In this document: positions 18,904 through 28,616 of the stretch, piece after piece | Layout: each line of letters opens with the position of its first letter | How positions within the stretch are numbered: position 1 is the stretch's first letter | Assembly (NCBI GenBank): GCA_040753915.1 | Contig: JBFMDN010000027.1 | Span: 1 to 64,000, forward strand | DNA: 64,000 nucleotides | Source: JBFMDN01 sp040753915 | GTDB lineage: Bacteria; Desulfobacterota; Desulfomonilia; Desulfomonilales; Desulfomonilaceae | Reading direction: 5' to 3' | The notes under the pieces: model-generated | What the model saw: only the letters and a program-made list of their open reading frames with translations | Database searches by the model: none | Told to the model about the DNA's origin: nothing | Position numbers and translations under genes: made by a program

Positions 18904-20685
18904 ATGGCACTCAAAAGCTTCGAGAGAGAAGGCAAGCAACTGATTCTCCATACGGAAGGCACAATCTGCACCTCGGGACGAGAAGTCCTCCAGGCAGAGG
19001 TTTTCCAACGAGTGGTGAGCCTCTTTTGCGAGACGTTGTGGGAGCAAGGCTCCCCTCTATTAGAGCCATTCCTCAGAATGAGCGAGAGTGGAAGAAGTTG
19101 GACACGCGTGGTTAATCTGCTTCGGTCATTGGCTGAGACTCCTTTGGCACAAGTGGCTAGCATCCTTCCCGGAGCCGACGGGTTTCTCGATGATGCTAAT
19201 CGTCAAAGGCTCCACCAGTTCGTGGAGAGACTGTATGACTTCTGGAGGTCTTTTGATCGCTTCATCGTGCTGCATTCCGAGCCAGGACCAAGCTGCCTCG
19301 ATCAGCGACCGTACCGATCGTTCAATGCTACGGTTGAAGCGTTTACTCAGGCGGTGAGAGGTGCATATCGAGACCTATGCGAGAACATCACCGGAGACAA
19401 ACCTCGGGTATACAGGCAAGTTTCCGCAGGCTGTGATGTCGGCTTGATTGCAGTGCAACGAGCCTCTCGATTTCCGAAAGAATACGAAGGGCTCCTAAAG
19501 GACATATCGTTTATTCGCCAAGTGTGGATTACTCCGCCGCTGATTATAGATCCTCCGATGAACAAGCGGACAGGGCAATTCAAGAAGGTCGATACGAACC
19601 CGTTTGCCGGTCTGTCTTTGCCCCCCGAGAAATGGTTGTGTTATCCGGCACAGGTGGGACCGATTGTTGTGTTCATCTATTTCCATCAGCGGTTCATGGG
19701 ACTCGCCTGTTCTTTGGCCAATCTTTTCGAAATTGCCACTGACGAGCAGATATCGAGGGGAGCGGACGCTATCTACCTCTACGGAGCTCCAGCCGAGAGA
19801 CTGAGCTGGTTCGGCGATCTGCCCACGGTCTTTTACGACGACTGTGAGAACAATCTCTTGCTCGCCGCTGTGCCAAGAGAGGATCGCTTCGGATATTTCG
19901 GGTACTTGAAAAAGATGGTTTTGACCTTGCACAACATTGCGATGATGAAGCAGGGTCGCATGCCGTATCATGGCGCCATGGTCCGCGTCTCATTGAAGAC
20001 GGGCGCGAGCGCAAACGTCCTCATTATTGGCGATACGGCAGCGGGCAAGTCGGAATCTTTGGAGGCCTTCCGGATTATGGGCAGAGAGCATATCCGGGAG
20101 CTCCGAGTCATAGCCGACGACATGGGGTCCCTTGAAGTCACGAATGAAGGCTCCATTGTGGCGTATGGAAGCGAAATAGGGGCCTTTATCAGACTTGACG
20201 ATCTGCAACAAGGATACGCGTTTGAACAGATCGACCGGGCAATCATCATGAGCCCACAGAAGGTCAATGCTCGCGTGGTACTCCCAATTACCACTCTTGA
20301 TGAAGTTTTAAGGGGTTATCCGGTCGATTATCTGCTGTACGCAAACAACTACGAACAAGTCGACGAAGACCACCCTGTCCTGGAACGTTTTGACGATGCC
20401 GATCGTGCATTAGCCGTTTTCCGTGAGGGTGCAGCCATGGCCAAGGGAACCACGACCTCCACCGGGTTGGTGCACAGCTATTTCGCTAATATTTTCGGAC
20501 CACCACAATACCGGGAACTCCATGAGAAGTTAGCTACCAGGGTCTTTGAAAGCGCTTTCCGGGGAGGGGTGTACGTCGGCCAGCTCCGGACCAGACTCGG
20601 CATAGAGGGCTACGAAAACCAGGGGCCACTGGAGGCCGCCAAGGCCCTCTTCCGAGAGATTTCAAAGAGTGATGAGGAAAAGTGA
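18904..20685 (+). CDS. HPr-kinase / PEP-carboxykinase-like P-loop protein
   Basis: A 593-residue protein. The C-terminal half carries an unmistakable nucleotide site: VLIIGDTAAGKSESLEAF around residues 374-391, then LRVIADDMGSL, the P-loop and Asp-Asp pattern shared by HPr kinase and ATP-dependent PEP carboxykinase. The N-terminal 350 residues are not recognised and contain no HPr-kinase N-domain. It may be a PEPCK relative, or a kinase acting on a protein or small metabolite. It is followed, in the same direction, by an HMG-CoA-lyase-like enzyme and an acyl-CoA carboxylase, so a role in C3/C4 carboxylation or its control is inferred. AGAGAGGAA precedes the ATG. Confidence 0.65.
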   Translation: MALKSFEREGKQLILHTEGTICTSGREVLQAEVFQRVVSLFCETLWEQGSPLLEPFLRMSESGRSWTRVVNLLRSLAETPLAQVASILPGADGFLDDANRQRLHQFVERLYDFWRSFDRFIVLHSEPGPSCLDQRPYRSFNATVEAFTQAVRGAYRDLCENITGDKPRVYRQVSAGCDVGLIAVQRASRFPKEYEGLLKDISFIRQVWITPPLIIDPPMNKRTGQFKKVDTNPFAGLSLPPEKWLCYPAQVGPIVVFIYFHQRFMGLACSLANLFEIATDEQISRGADAIYLYGAPAERLSWFGDLPTVFYDDCENNLLLAAVPREDRFGYFGYLKKMVLTLHNIAMMKQGRMPYHGAMVRVSLKTGASANVLIIGDTAAGKSESLEAFRIMGREHIRELRVIADDMGSLEVTNEGSIVAYGSEIGAFIRLDDLQQGYAFEQIDRAIIMSPQKVNARVVLPITTLDEVLRGYPVDYLLYANNYEQVDEDHPVLERFDDADRALAVFREGAAMAKGTTTSTGLVHSYFANIFGPPQYRELHEKLATRVFESAFRGGVYVGQLRTRLGIEGYENQGPLEAAKALFREISKSDEEK

Positions 20686-20864
20686 GCATTGCACGGGAGG
20701 TTGCAGTTGCCCTAGAGGCGGTATCATCGAGAGATCACGGAGCAGGCGCCCCAGATCTTCAACGGCCTCGGTCTGGCTCACAAAATGAGAATCAGGTCCG
20801 CCAAGTCGTAGCCATGCGACGAGGCTCAAACAGATAGGCGAAAACAGAAAGGAGGAAACATCTG

Positions 20865-21968
20865 ATGAAGCACGATGAATTGAGCTATCCGAAGAAAGTC
20901 CGTATCGGTGACATTACGGTTCGGGACGGATTTCAGCATGAGGAGATCTGGATACCGACCGACGCCAAGGTCTACTATCTCGAAGAACTCATCCTCTGCG
21001 GAATCAAGCACCTTGAGGTGACCAACTTCGGCAATCCGATGCTGATGCCGCAATTCAAGGACGCAGAAGATGTCCTCAAAAGACTGAGGGATTCGAAAAA
21101 GCTCTCTCGTGCCGGTGTAAACTGGCATGACATTGTTCTCACGGTTGTGACTATAAGGGAAAAATCAGTAGACCGGGCAGTGACGGCCCGCAAGGAGGGC
21201 TGGGGACCGGATCGGATACTGATGATGGTGTCCACCGATGAGGAGCACCACTACGCGAATTCTGGCACCACCCTTCCCCATTACTGGACGGAGGCCAAGC
21301 GGTGCATCGAAAAAGCTAAAGACGTCGGAATGAAATTCAATGGGACAGTTTCCACCATCTGGGGATCTCCGATTTCCGGTCCTACCGAGCTGGAAGAAGC
21401 CGTAAAATTCACGAAACATTGGTTAGCATTAGGTGCGACAGACGTCGAGCACGCGGATCACGACGGGAGCGCCCCGCCCAATCAGGTGTTCAAGTATTTT
21501 TCCATGGTAATGAACGAGGTCCCTGATCCAAGCCTGCACATCGCTCACTTCCATGTGACCAGGGGTTGGGGCACTGCCAACGTTCTTGCAGCCCTGCAGG
21601 CAGGAATAATTAACTATGAAGCCACTCTAGGGGGGCTTGGTGGCCAACCGGCCAACTTCCTGGATCGCGTTCCCGTAGGAGGGACCGGAGCGTATTACTA
21701 TCGCGATCCCAATGTCGTAGGCTTGCAGTGTATCGAAGATATGGTAGTCATGATGGATGAGATGGGAATTGATACTGGCATAGACGTGGACAGACTGTTG
21801 GACCTGGGTACCATGATGGAGAAGACCATTGGTAGAAGGTTGAGGTCAGAATCAATCCTGAATCGGCGCATTCCCAAGAAGCCCCGCCACGAGTTCAAGC
21901 GCGCGGGCTTGGCAGAGCTCAAAAGGAGGTTGGGAGAGGAGCCCGGACAAAAGTTCCCTCTCGAATGA
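20865..21968 (+). CDS. HMG-CoA lyase / pyruvate carboxyltransferase-like TIM-barrel enzyme
   Basis: A 367-residue HMGL-like protein. ITVRDGFQHEE at residues 17-27 provides the metal-binding Asp and conserved Gln. HFHVTRGWGTANVLAALQAG holds the His-x-His metal ligands. LGGLGGQPANF matches the GLGGCP segment of HMG-CoA lyase but lacks its catalytic cysteine, having Gln. It therefore probably cleaves or carboxylates a 2-oxo or acyl-CoA substrate, but is not a standard HMG-CoA lyase. AGGAGGAAACATCTG precedes the ATG. It lies between the P-loop protein and the carboxylase genes; a terminator-like hairpin follows. Confidence 0.75.
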   Translation: MKHDELSYPKKVRIGDITVRDGFQHEEIWIPTDAKVYYLEELILCGIKHLEVTNFGNPMLMPQFKDAEDVLKRLRDSKKLSRAGVNWHDIVLTVVTIREKSVDRAVTARKEGWGPDRILMMVSTDEEHHYANSGTTLPHYWTEAKRCIEKAKDVGMKFNGTVSTIWGSPISGPTELEEAVKFTKHWLALGATDVEHADHDGSAPPNQVFKYFSMVMNEVPDPSLHIAHFHVTRGWGTANVLAALQAGIINYEATLGGLGGQPANFLDRVPVGGTGAYYYRDPNVVGLQCIEDMVVMMDEMGIDTGIDVDRLLDLGTMMEKTIGRRLRSESILNRRIPKKPRHEFKRAGLAELKRRLGEEPGQKFPLE

Positions 21969-21994
21969 GGATTTCGGAACAAGCGCATTTGGGA

Positions 21995-22024
21995 AGACCC
22001 CCACGCGGGCGGTCTCTTGTTTTG
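21995..22024 (+). terminator. Probable rho-independent terminator
   Basis: An AGACC-x-CC / GG-x-GGTCT stem with a 5-nt loop is followed by CTTGTTTT, 27 nt after the stop of the HMGL-like gene. It suggests that the carboxylase genes downstream have their own promoter in the 260-nt spacer that follows, where no other feature was seen. Confidence 0.5.
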
Positions 22025-22286
22025 AGACTGTCCCCGCAATCGCTGAAGACCGGGCTCAAGTGCGCCGGTTTCCCGAAGTAAAGTACTGGAGATCTGTGGC
22101 CTGCAACCCGATAATGAGAGGGACCATGAACTGGTCCCGGGACTGAGCTCCTCCATGTCCTCGCAGGGGCTCATCCCTGGCTTGTCTCGGGGTCACGTGG
22201 CGGTGTTGGACTGAAATGTCCATAGCTTCTGAGTTATTCAAAGGACTCGTCTTCCGGGTCCCAAGCCTTGTCCGACGGAGGCACCA

Positions 22287-23918
22287 ATGATCGAGGAGAC
22301 TACGGGACACCTGAACGGCTCCCCATCGAAAACGGACCGTCCGGGGTCTGCAGGAGGTGAGTCCGGAGCGTGGCTCTCTCAGGCCACTCTCTCCACATTA
22401 CAGAGCATGCGGGACACTGCCAGAAAAGGGGGCGGTCCCGAGAAAGCGGCGGATCAGCACGCGCGGGGAAAGCTTACGGCCCGAGAGCGTGTGGAATTGC
22501 TCTTGGACGAGGGCTCGTTCGAGGAGTTAGACATGCTCAAGGCAGGCAGGGGGGGACATATTGGCCAACGGAGAGAGTTCTTGGGCGACGGCGTCATAAC
22601 CGGTCACGGGACCATCGACGGGCGGGAAGTTTTCCTTTTCAGCCAGGATTTCACGGTAATAGGAGGATCTCTCGGAGAGGCCCACTCCGAAAAGATCTGC
22701 AAAGCAATGGATCAGGCGGTGAAGGTGGGAGCACCATTCATCGGATTGAATGATTCTGGAGGTGCTCGAATTCAAGAGGGCGTCGACGCCTTGGCTGCCT
22801 ATGGCCAGATCTTCAATCGTAATGTCATGGCAAGCGGCGTGATCCCCCAGATTTCCTGCATAATGGGACCTTGTGCAGGAGGGGCGGTCTATAGTCCATC
22901 CATGACGGATTTCACTTTCATGGTGGACAAGTCGTCCTTCATGTTCGTTACCGGCCCGAATGTTGTGAAAACCGTCATTCATAAGGACATCAGTTTCGAG
23001 GAGCTCGGCGGCGCATACGCTCATGCGACGAAGAGCGGGGTGGCTCATTTCGTGTTTCCCAACGACATCCTGTGCCTGCGAGAAGTGCGCCGGCTCGTCA
23101 ACTATCTCCCGTCCAACAATCGCCAGAAGCCGCCGATCTTGGATCTGAGAGATCCGCCCGAGAGGACCGACCCCGCTCTCGACTACCTTGTTCCTACAAG
23201 CCCAAATCAACCCTACGATATGAGAATTCTTATCCACAGCATCCTAGACGGAGCTGAATTCTTTGAGGTGCATGCTCATTTTGCACGCAATCTCATTGTG
23301 GGATTCGGCAGACTTGGCGGCGAAACCATAGGACTGGTGGCCAATCAGCCTGCAGTCCTGGCAGGAGTCCTGGACAGCAATGCCTCCGTCAAGGGGGCCC
23401 GGTTTGTGAGATTTTGCGATGCTTTCAACATACCACTCGTATGCCTGGTTGATGTTCCGGGCTTCATGCCCGGTCCGGAACAGGAGCATGGAGGAATTAT
23501 TCGACACGGAGCAAAGCTTCTGTACGCCTTCATCGAGGCGACGGTCCCCAGAATCACGGTGATTGTCAGAAAGGCATATGGCGGAGCGTACATCGTTATG
23601 AATTCCAAACACATTGGAGCAGACGTCAACTATGCCTGGCCTACCGCAGAGATTGCGGTCTTGGGCCCGCGCGGTGCGGCAGAAGTGATTTACCGAAAGG
23701 AGATCGAATCGGCAGTGGATCCAACAGCAGCGCTTCTCGAAAAGGAGGAGGTATACCGGAAGACCTTTGCCAATCCCTTTCTCGCTGCTAAACGCGGCTA
23801 TATTGACGATGTGATATTTCCCAGCCAGACGCGCGGACGGCTCATTCGAAGTCTCCAATTTCTCGAAGGAAAAGAGGCTGCAAGGCCGCGAAGAAAACAT
23901 GGGAATATTCCACTGTGA
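22287..23918 (+). CDS. Acyl-CoA carboxylase, carboxyltransferase subunit
   Basis: A 543-residue carboxyltransferase of the PccB/MmdA family, which moves CO2 from carboxybiotin to an acyl-CoA (propionyl-, methylmalonyl- or similar). Both crotonase-type halves are present. Key segments are ARGKLTARERVELLLDEGSF, IGLNDSGGARIQEGVDALA, the oxyanion-forming GPCAGGAVYSPS, VPGFMPGPEQEHGGIIRHGA, KAYGGAYIVMNSK and the family's KHGNIPL terminus. A roughly 30-residue Gly/Ser-rich N-terminal extension is unusual. GGAGG precedes the ATG. The biotin carboxylase gene begins at its stop codon, so the pair makes one enzyme. Acyl-CoA specificity is not certain; propionyl-CoA is most likely. Confidence 0.92.
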   Translation: MIEETTGHLNGSPSKTDRPGSAGGESGAWLSQATLSTLQSMRDTARKGGGPEKAADQHARGKLTARERVELLLDEGSFEELDMLKAGRGGHIGQRREFLGDGVITGHGTIDGREVFLFSQDFTVIGGSLGEAHSEKICKAMDQAVKVGAPFIGLNDSGGARIQEGVDALAAYGQIFNRNVMASGVIPQISCIMGPCAGGAVYSPSMTDFTFMVDKSSFMFVTGPNVVKTVIHKDISFEELGGAYAHATKSGVAHFVFPNDILCLREVRRLVNYLPSNNRQKPPILDLRDPPERTDPALDYLVPTSPNQPYDMRILIHSILDGAEFFEVHAHFARNLIVGFGRLGGETIGLVANQPAVLAGVLDSNASVKGARFVRFCDAFNIPLVCLVDVPGFMPGPEQEHGGIIRHGAKLLYAFIEATVPRITVIVRKAYGGAYIVMNSKHIGADVNYAWPTAEIAVLGPRGAAEVIYRKEIESAVDPTAALLEKEEVYRKTFANPFLAAKRGYIDDVIFPSQTRGRLIRSLQFLEGKEAARPRRKHGNIPL

Positions 23919-23929
23919 GGGGGATTACG

Positions 23930-26002
23930 GTGTTCCACAGCATCCTTATAGCCAACAGGGGCGAAATTGCAGTCAGGATTATCAAGACATGTCAGAAATT
24001 GGGAATCAAAGCCGTTGCCGTCTTTTCAGAGATTGATGTTCGGTCCCGCCACGTCAGGGAAGCAGACAAGGCTGTCTTCATCGGAGGCGCTCACTCATCA
24101 GACTCCTATCTCAATGCTGAACGATTAGTAAGCGTGGCTTTGGAACACGGATGCAATGCAGTTCATCCGGGATACGGCTTCTTATCGGAAAATGCGCAAT
24201 TTGCGGAGATGGTTACCAATGCCGGCCTGGTCTTTATCGGTCCGTCCGCTTCCGCTATAGCGATCTTAGGGGACAAGGTGGCCTCCAAAGCGTTGGCCTT
24301 GGACGCAGGCATTCCCGTAGTCCCAGGTCATCATGAGCCTCTCAGGAATATAGGTGAGGCTCACGCACTGGCCGAGACGATCGGATGGCCCATATTGCTC
24401 AAACCCGCTGCAGGGGGAGGTGGACGCGGGATGAGAGTGGTCAAGACCAGGGACGAGCTGGCTTCCGCCCTGGCAGCATGTCGAGAAGAAACGAGAAAGG
24501 CATTCGCGGACGACAGAATATTCATGGAGCGCTACCTCCTGAATCCCCGGCACATCGAAATCCAGATCATGGCCGACAACGTCGGCAATGTGATCCACCT
24601 GGGAGAACGCGAGTGCTCGATTCAGAGGCGATACCAAAAAATTATCGAAGAAACCCCATCCGTTGCAGTTAACGCTGAGTTGCGCCACGAAATGGGGCGC
24701 GTTGCCTGCGATCTCGCTCGAGCTGCTCGCTATGCAAATGCCGGCACCGTTGAATTCATTCTCGATCAGGACTCAAGTTTCTACTTTCTGGAAATGAACA
24801 CACGACTGCAGGTCGAACACCCAATTACGGAGATGGTGACAGGCTTGGATCTGGTGGAATTACAAATTCGCGTTGCCGCAGGCGAGCCTTTGCCACTCAA
24901 GCAGGAGCAAGTTGCCTTCAGTGGGTGGGCCATTGAGGCTCGCATATGCGCTGAAGACCCCCAGAGGGACTTCGTCCCCACTACCGGCATGGTCACCCGC
25001 TACGCCCTACCCAGGGGCAAGAACATCCGTGTCGACAGCGGCATCGAGGCAGGAAGCGCCATCTCGATTTACTACGACTCGCTCCTTGCGAAAGTTGTGG
25101 CCTGGGGCGCGGACAGAGAAGAAGCCAGAGAGACACTGGTGAAAGCACTTAACGGCTATCACATCGAGGGACTCAACACCAACGTAGACTTCGTGAACGC
25201 GGTTATTAACCACCCCGCGTTCGTCCGCGGTGATTTGTCCACACACTTCATTGAAGACCATTTCTCTCGAGCCACCGCCGACCCTGAACCGAACCCCGAA
25301 CACCTTCGTTACATGGCCATTGCATGTTCTCTGGTGTACCATACTCGTCAAAGCCTCGTGAAAGAATCCCTCAAACCAATGCGACCTCTCGTAGGTGGCG
25401 CACAGACGTTCAAGGAATCCCACGACTATGTGGTAAAGGTCGGGAATCATGTCCTCGACATAAGCCTCAAGGGTAATCCTTTAAATCGGCGCTGGAAGAT
25501 TCACGCGGACGGTCACGAATACGAGGTCATGACACCGGAATTCGAGTACTATCGCCGTCGCCTTGCGTTGAAGATCAATGGCCACTCTCACATGTTTCGG
25601 CTCCAGTACGACGACAACCACATTAAGGCCTTCTTTCGGGGCATTGTTCGCCTGTTCGAGATTTACACCCCCGCAGAATGGAAATTGGCGCACTACATGC
25701 TGAGGCACAGAGAAGAGGCTGCCGAAAATGTGCTTAGGTGTCCCATGCCCGGTCTCGTGATTGCCGTGAATGTGCGCAAAGGTGATTACGTGCGGAAGGG
25801 TCAGGGGCTCATCCACTTGGAATCCATGAAAATGGAGAGCAGCGTTGCTTCCCCGTGCGAGGGGACAGTCGAGGAAGTGCTCGTCTCTTCAGGCCAGACC
25901 GTGGACACTGACCAGATTCTGGTGGTGTTTGCGACGTCGACTCGAGTTGCCGACCCATCCAGCGAGCAGGGTAGAGCCGCTGGCCACGGAACTTTGGAAT
26001 AG
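23930..26002 (+). CDS. Acyl-CoA carboxylase biotin carboxylase + biotin carrier subunit
   Basis: A 690-residue alpha subunit. The N-terminal biotin carboxylase (about 1-450) has ILIANRGEIAVRII, the ATP-grasp KPAAGGGGRGMRVV, ERECSIQRRYQKIIEE and EMNTRLQVEHPITE. A linker domain follows, then a C-terminal biotinyl domain with ESMKME, biotin on Lys634. It carboxylates its own biotin with ATP and bicarbonate and hands it to the subunit encoded just upstream. A GTG at 23915 overlaps the previous stop, but the GTG at 23930 has GAGGGGG at 6-nt spacing and starts directly at the enzyme fold. Translational coupling is likely. Confidence 0.93.
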   Translation: MFHSILIANRGEIAVRIIKTCQKLGIKAVAVFSEIDVRSRHVREADKAVFIGGAHSSDSYLNAERLVSVALEHGCNAVHPGYGFLSENAQFAEMVTNAGLVFIGPSASAIAILGDKVASKALALDAGIPVVPGHHEPLRNIGEAHALAETIGWPILLKPAAGGGGRGMRVVKTRDELASALAACREETRKAFADDRIFMERYLLNPRHIEIQIMADNVGNVIHLGERECSIQRRYQKIIEETPSVAVNAELRHEMGRVACDLARAARYANAGTVEFILDQDSSFYFLEMNTRLQVEHPITEMVTGLDLVELQIRVAAGEPLPLKQEQVAFSGWAIEARICAEDPQRDFVPTTGMVTRYALPRGKNIRVDSGIEAGSAISIYYDSLLAKVVAWGADREEARETLVKALNGYHIEGLNTNVDFVNAVINHPAFVRGDLSTHFIEDHFSRATADPEPNPEHLRYMAIACSLVYHTRQSLVKESLKPMRPLVGGAQTFKESHDYVVKVGNHVLDISLKGNPLNRRWKIHADGHEYEVMTPEFEYYRRRLALKINGHSHMFRLQYDDNHIKAFFRGIVRLFEIYTPAEWKLAHYMLRHREEAAENVLRCPMPGLVIAVNVRKGDYVRKGQGLIHLESMKMESSVASPCEGTVEEVLVSSGQTVDTDQILVVFATSTRVADPSSEQGRAAGHGTLE

Positions 26003-26327
26003 TGCAGCCCCCTTAATGGTCCTGGATTTCGGGGGCTCGGCCCCTTCCGATCGCGTCCGTGAGGGTTCAGTGACTGGCTTGACCTCTTGAGTCCGATCCT
26101 CGAGATTTTGGACGTTCACGAAGCGAGGTCTCAGGGTGACGGTCTCAATGTGAGCCGTCTGACCGGCACTCACGTGCTCGCAACTACGCCTGAATTGGCT
26201 GCTAGACCTCCGGTCTTCACGTATCACCAACGTCCGTTTCAACTACCGAGCCATGCCACTGTGCCGCGAGAGATGTAATCTTGAGGGAGGCCCTGCCTGC
26301 CAAGTTATTTCTTGGTATGAGGTCCCG
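26003..26327. other. Spacer without recognised features
   Basis: The space between the convergent carboxylase and leftward membrane-protein genes. No gene, repeat or clear terminator was recognised. Confidence 0.45.
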
Positions 26328-27035
26328 TTACGGTTGCTTCTCACGAGGCCCCTCACCAGACTGAAGAATAGACCTAAGTCTCTGTCGAATCAGGGCCTTC
26401 AGTTCCCTTTCAGAATCTGCGAGCGCCGAGTCCCCCTTGACACTTAACTTTGCCGTAAATCCGGGCATGGAGATTTCAAGCTTGATGGGTGTCCCTTGTT
26501 GCTCCACGCTATCCGTCCGTATTGCATGCCAACCAATAGCCACGCAAGAAAGAACGAGGATGATATTGATCAGCAACAGAATCAGAGGAATGCTCTTGGT
26601 AGTGAACCAACGGGGATAGCGAAAATGGCCCATGATAGTCGGAAGATCATGTATCGTCAGGGAGCTCACAGGGTCACATGGGCGCCACGTCCCCGGCACA
26701 GGCTGCTCCTCGCGACGCTCTTCCTTGTACTTATTAAACCACAACTCTCTGATATTTCTTGTTTGCTCGTACGCGCAGGAAATCATCAAATAACTGATGT
26801 AGCAGATCGCGGCCGCCCCCAAGAGGATGAGAACGAGCAGAAATTCTATTCCAACGATCTCGAGGGCAGCCAAATGTTTGGACAGAATCGAATTCTGAAG
26901 AACAAAAAAACCACCGATGAGGAATCCTTCGATGGTCAGGAGCCACGTCAACCGATGGTTGACAAGGTTGTCTTCATGCATGATCGCGTGGCGGAACTGC
27001 TCCCAATAGGCCAGCTTCTCCTTTTGTGCCGTCAT
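26328..27035 (-). CDS. Four-helix membrane protein, unknown function
   Basis: A 235-residue protein. Two hydrophobic helices lie at about residues 30-50 and 60-90 (TIEGFLIGGFFVLQNSILS; EFLLVLILLGAAAICYISYL), separated by a short loop. After a charged cytoplasmic stretch there is a third helix (IPLILLLINIILVLSCVAIG), then a roughly 60-residue soluble tail that is Arg/Glu-rich at the end. I recognise no family; small membrane proteins of this layout are often associated with defence or envelope functions, but nothing here shows that. GGGGGAGA precedes the ATG. Confidence 0.65.
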   Translation of the reverse strand: MTAQKEKLAYWEQFRHAIMHEDNLVNHRLTWLLTIEGFLIGGFFVLQNSILSKHLAALEIVGIEFLLVLILLGAAAICYISYLMISCAYEQTRNIRELWFNKYKEERREEQPVPGTWRPCDPVSSLTIHDLPTIMGHFRYPRWFTTKSIPLILLLINIILVLSCVAIGWHAIRTDSVEQQGTPIKLEISMPGFTAKLSVKGDSALADSERELKALIRQRLRSILQSGEGPREKQP

Positions 27036-27243
27036 CTCTCCCCCCAATTTCCTTATACTCGGGCAACCTCCCGGCCACCGATCACGTGGCTACCACGCCG
27101 TTCCAGCGCAGTGCATTCGGGCCTGAATGATGCGGCCGTCTCGCGCTTTCGGGACTGTTGGACCAGTGCTGGTCGCCCGTTGGTGTCTATGACCGCGAGA
27201 AAATCCCCACACTTAGTATAGGATAGGATAAGATTTCATAAGT

Positions 27244-27334
27244 ATGGTTACGTATTTTGCCACGACTCAGTCGGAGAATTGCGCTCCTTCAGAGCGCAAG
27301 TCCACTAATGAGCCATGGCAGAATACGCGACCAT
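27244..27334. repeat. Nested palindromic repeat (outer arms plus inner hairpin)
   Basis: The outer arm ATGGTTACGTATTTTGCCAC (27244) pairs with TGGCAGAATACGCGACCAT (ending 27334) with few mismatches. Inside, TTGCGCTC / GAGCGCAA (27279-27299) is a perfect 8-bp hairpin. It is the same family as the truncated copy near 11355. No gene lies in 27036-27672 apart from this and the repeats listed next. Confidence 0.6.
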
Positions 27335-27395
27335 ATTTGTGAAACGGTGCATTTAGCTCACAGCGAAGAGGGGCGGCTAGGCGGCAGACCAAATC

Positions 27396-27415
27396 AAGAA
27401 ACAAGACCTGACCCC
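27396..27415 (+). repeat. Dispersed repeat AAGAAACAAGACCTGACCCC
   Basis: An exact copy of the 20-nt core. Other copies, with zero to three differences, are at 35793-35814, 40440-40461, 51660-51681 (reverse), 51765-51786, 55543-55564 and 56799-56820. This copy lies immediately before the tRNA-Pro-like fragment. Confidence 0.7.
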
Positions 27416-27424
27416 GTGCCCACG

Positions 27425-27487
27425 TTGGGTTATTCCGTGTCTTCGGGATGCAGCAGTCTCTGGTTCAAATCCAGTCGTCCCGACCAA
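27425..27487 (+). repeat. tRNA-Pro 3'-end-like fragment, left direct repeat
   Basis: The end of this stretch, GGTTCAAATCCAGTCGTCC followed by CGACCA, matches the T-arm, acceptor strand and CCA of a bacterial tRNA-Pro. No 5' half is present, so this is not a functional tRNA. The same 63 bp recur in diverged form at 35194-35256 (the first 20 bases identical). Such tRNA 3'-end duplications are typical boundaries of integrated elements. Confidence 0.6.
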
Positions 27488-27672
27488 GAATTGCCAAGGA
27501 AGTCAGGAAGATAGCTTAGCGGGGCACTTTCTGACTGCTTCATTCTCAGGAAAAATGGTTACATGCTTTTGAAACCATGTTTCTGCTCCTCTCCGTCTTC
27601 CACATCGAATCTGTTGCCGAGCCCACGAGTCACGCCGTTGTCGAAGGTCATCAAATCAATGGGTTCACGGTT

Positions 27673-28590
27673 TCATTCGCACCCGCATGTCGATGCGAGG
27701 TTCGACGAGAAGTGCCTGTCAGAGAGGGTCCACCATAGAGGGTTGAGCCGCACCTGAGGCGGAGTTTCCCCTGAAAAGTGGTGGGGACATCCGCAATCGA
27801 AGGACCTCGAAAAAAGGATCTGTTGATTCGACCGAGAGAGCTCTTCCGACAAGGCACGGTCGGTATCCCCTTCGCATCCTTCGTGCGCAAAGGCGACGTG
27901 CAAAGAATAGAGATAGATGTCATCCGCAGGCATGCATTCCGGCCCTTGGGAAGGACCAAGATACACATGCTCGAAGCCTTGAGACCCGGTAAACGCCACG
28001 TGTTGCGGCTTCGTACGGCAATGGTAGGCCCAGAGCGAGATCAGCCGGTCAAAGAGGTGCCGGGAGAGATCCCAGCCCGGAACCTCTCGGGCGATTTCCC
28101 CTTCGCGATAAAGCCTGCTCTCCGTGAGCAACGAAGATTCTTCAAGACGCTCGGCTTCGTACCTGACCCGCATTGAGGACAAGCTCTCCAACGTGAAAAG
28201 CGCCCACCGATCATCCGGATCCATTTTCCAGTCTAGAGCTCCGACTACAAACAAGCCCGGAGGTATCTCGTCCATGCGCTCGAAAGTGGGGGTTCCGTCG
28301 GGGTCGAAAAATCTACTCTTGATGAGAGCGCGTTCCTCAAAGGAGAACCGAGAGGCGAGTCCGTCTCCCCAGGAGGGATAGAAAGACAGGGAGAACATGC
28401 CACGGACGCCATGCCCTGGTGAATCCTCAGGGAGGGAGGTATCTTCCAGTTGTAGGCGATAGACTCCTGGGACTTCAGCGATCCTGAAATACCACGTCGG
28501 AGCATATTTCCAGACTTGTCTCACCTGGCTGAGGCCGAGAAGCTCTTTGAGCTCATCCGACCACGAGGCGCCGATGAGCATGTTCTCCAT
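27673..28590 (-). CDS. Hypothetical protein, last gene of the MBL/cytochrome operon
   Basis: A 305-residue soluble protein with no signal peptide or helices long enough to cross a membrane. Composition looks genuine: many Trp/Tyr/Phe residues in WKYAPTWYFRIAEVPGVYRL, a region of alternating Asp/Glu and Arg, and a Cys/His-containing end (SRSFDCGCPHHFSGE and a final STCGCE). The C-terminal Cys/His cluster could bind a metal. No family recognised. It follows the 92-residue gene by 26 nt on the same strand. The start is uncertain: ATG at 28590 or, three codons later, at 28581 with GGAG just before it. Confidence 0.6.
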   Translation of the reverse strand: MENMLIGASWSDELKELLGLSQVRQVWKYAPTWYFRIAEVPGVYRLQLEDTSLPEDSPGHGVRGMFSLSFYPSWGDGLASRFSFEERALIKSRFFDPDGTPTFERMDEIPPGLFVVGALDWKMDPDDRWALFTLESLSSMRVRYEAERLEESSLLTESRLYREGEIAREVPGWDLSRHLFDRLISLWAYHCRTKPQHVAFTGSQGFEHVYLGPSQGPECMPADDIYLYSLHVAFAHEGCEGDTDRALSEELSRSNQQILFSRSFDCGCPHHFSGETPPQVRLNPLWWTLSDRHFSSNLASTCGCE

Positions 28591-28616
28591 GCGTGATCGA
28601 AAAAGTGCTGAGAGGT

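Noticed and set aside
27460..27487. Functional tRNA-Pro gene
   Set aside because: Only the T-arm and acceptor end are present; the D-arm, anticodon arm and 5' acceptor strand are missing.
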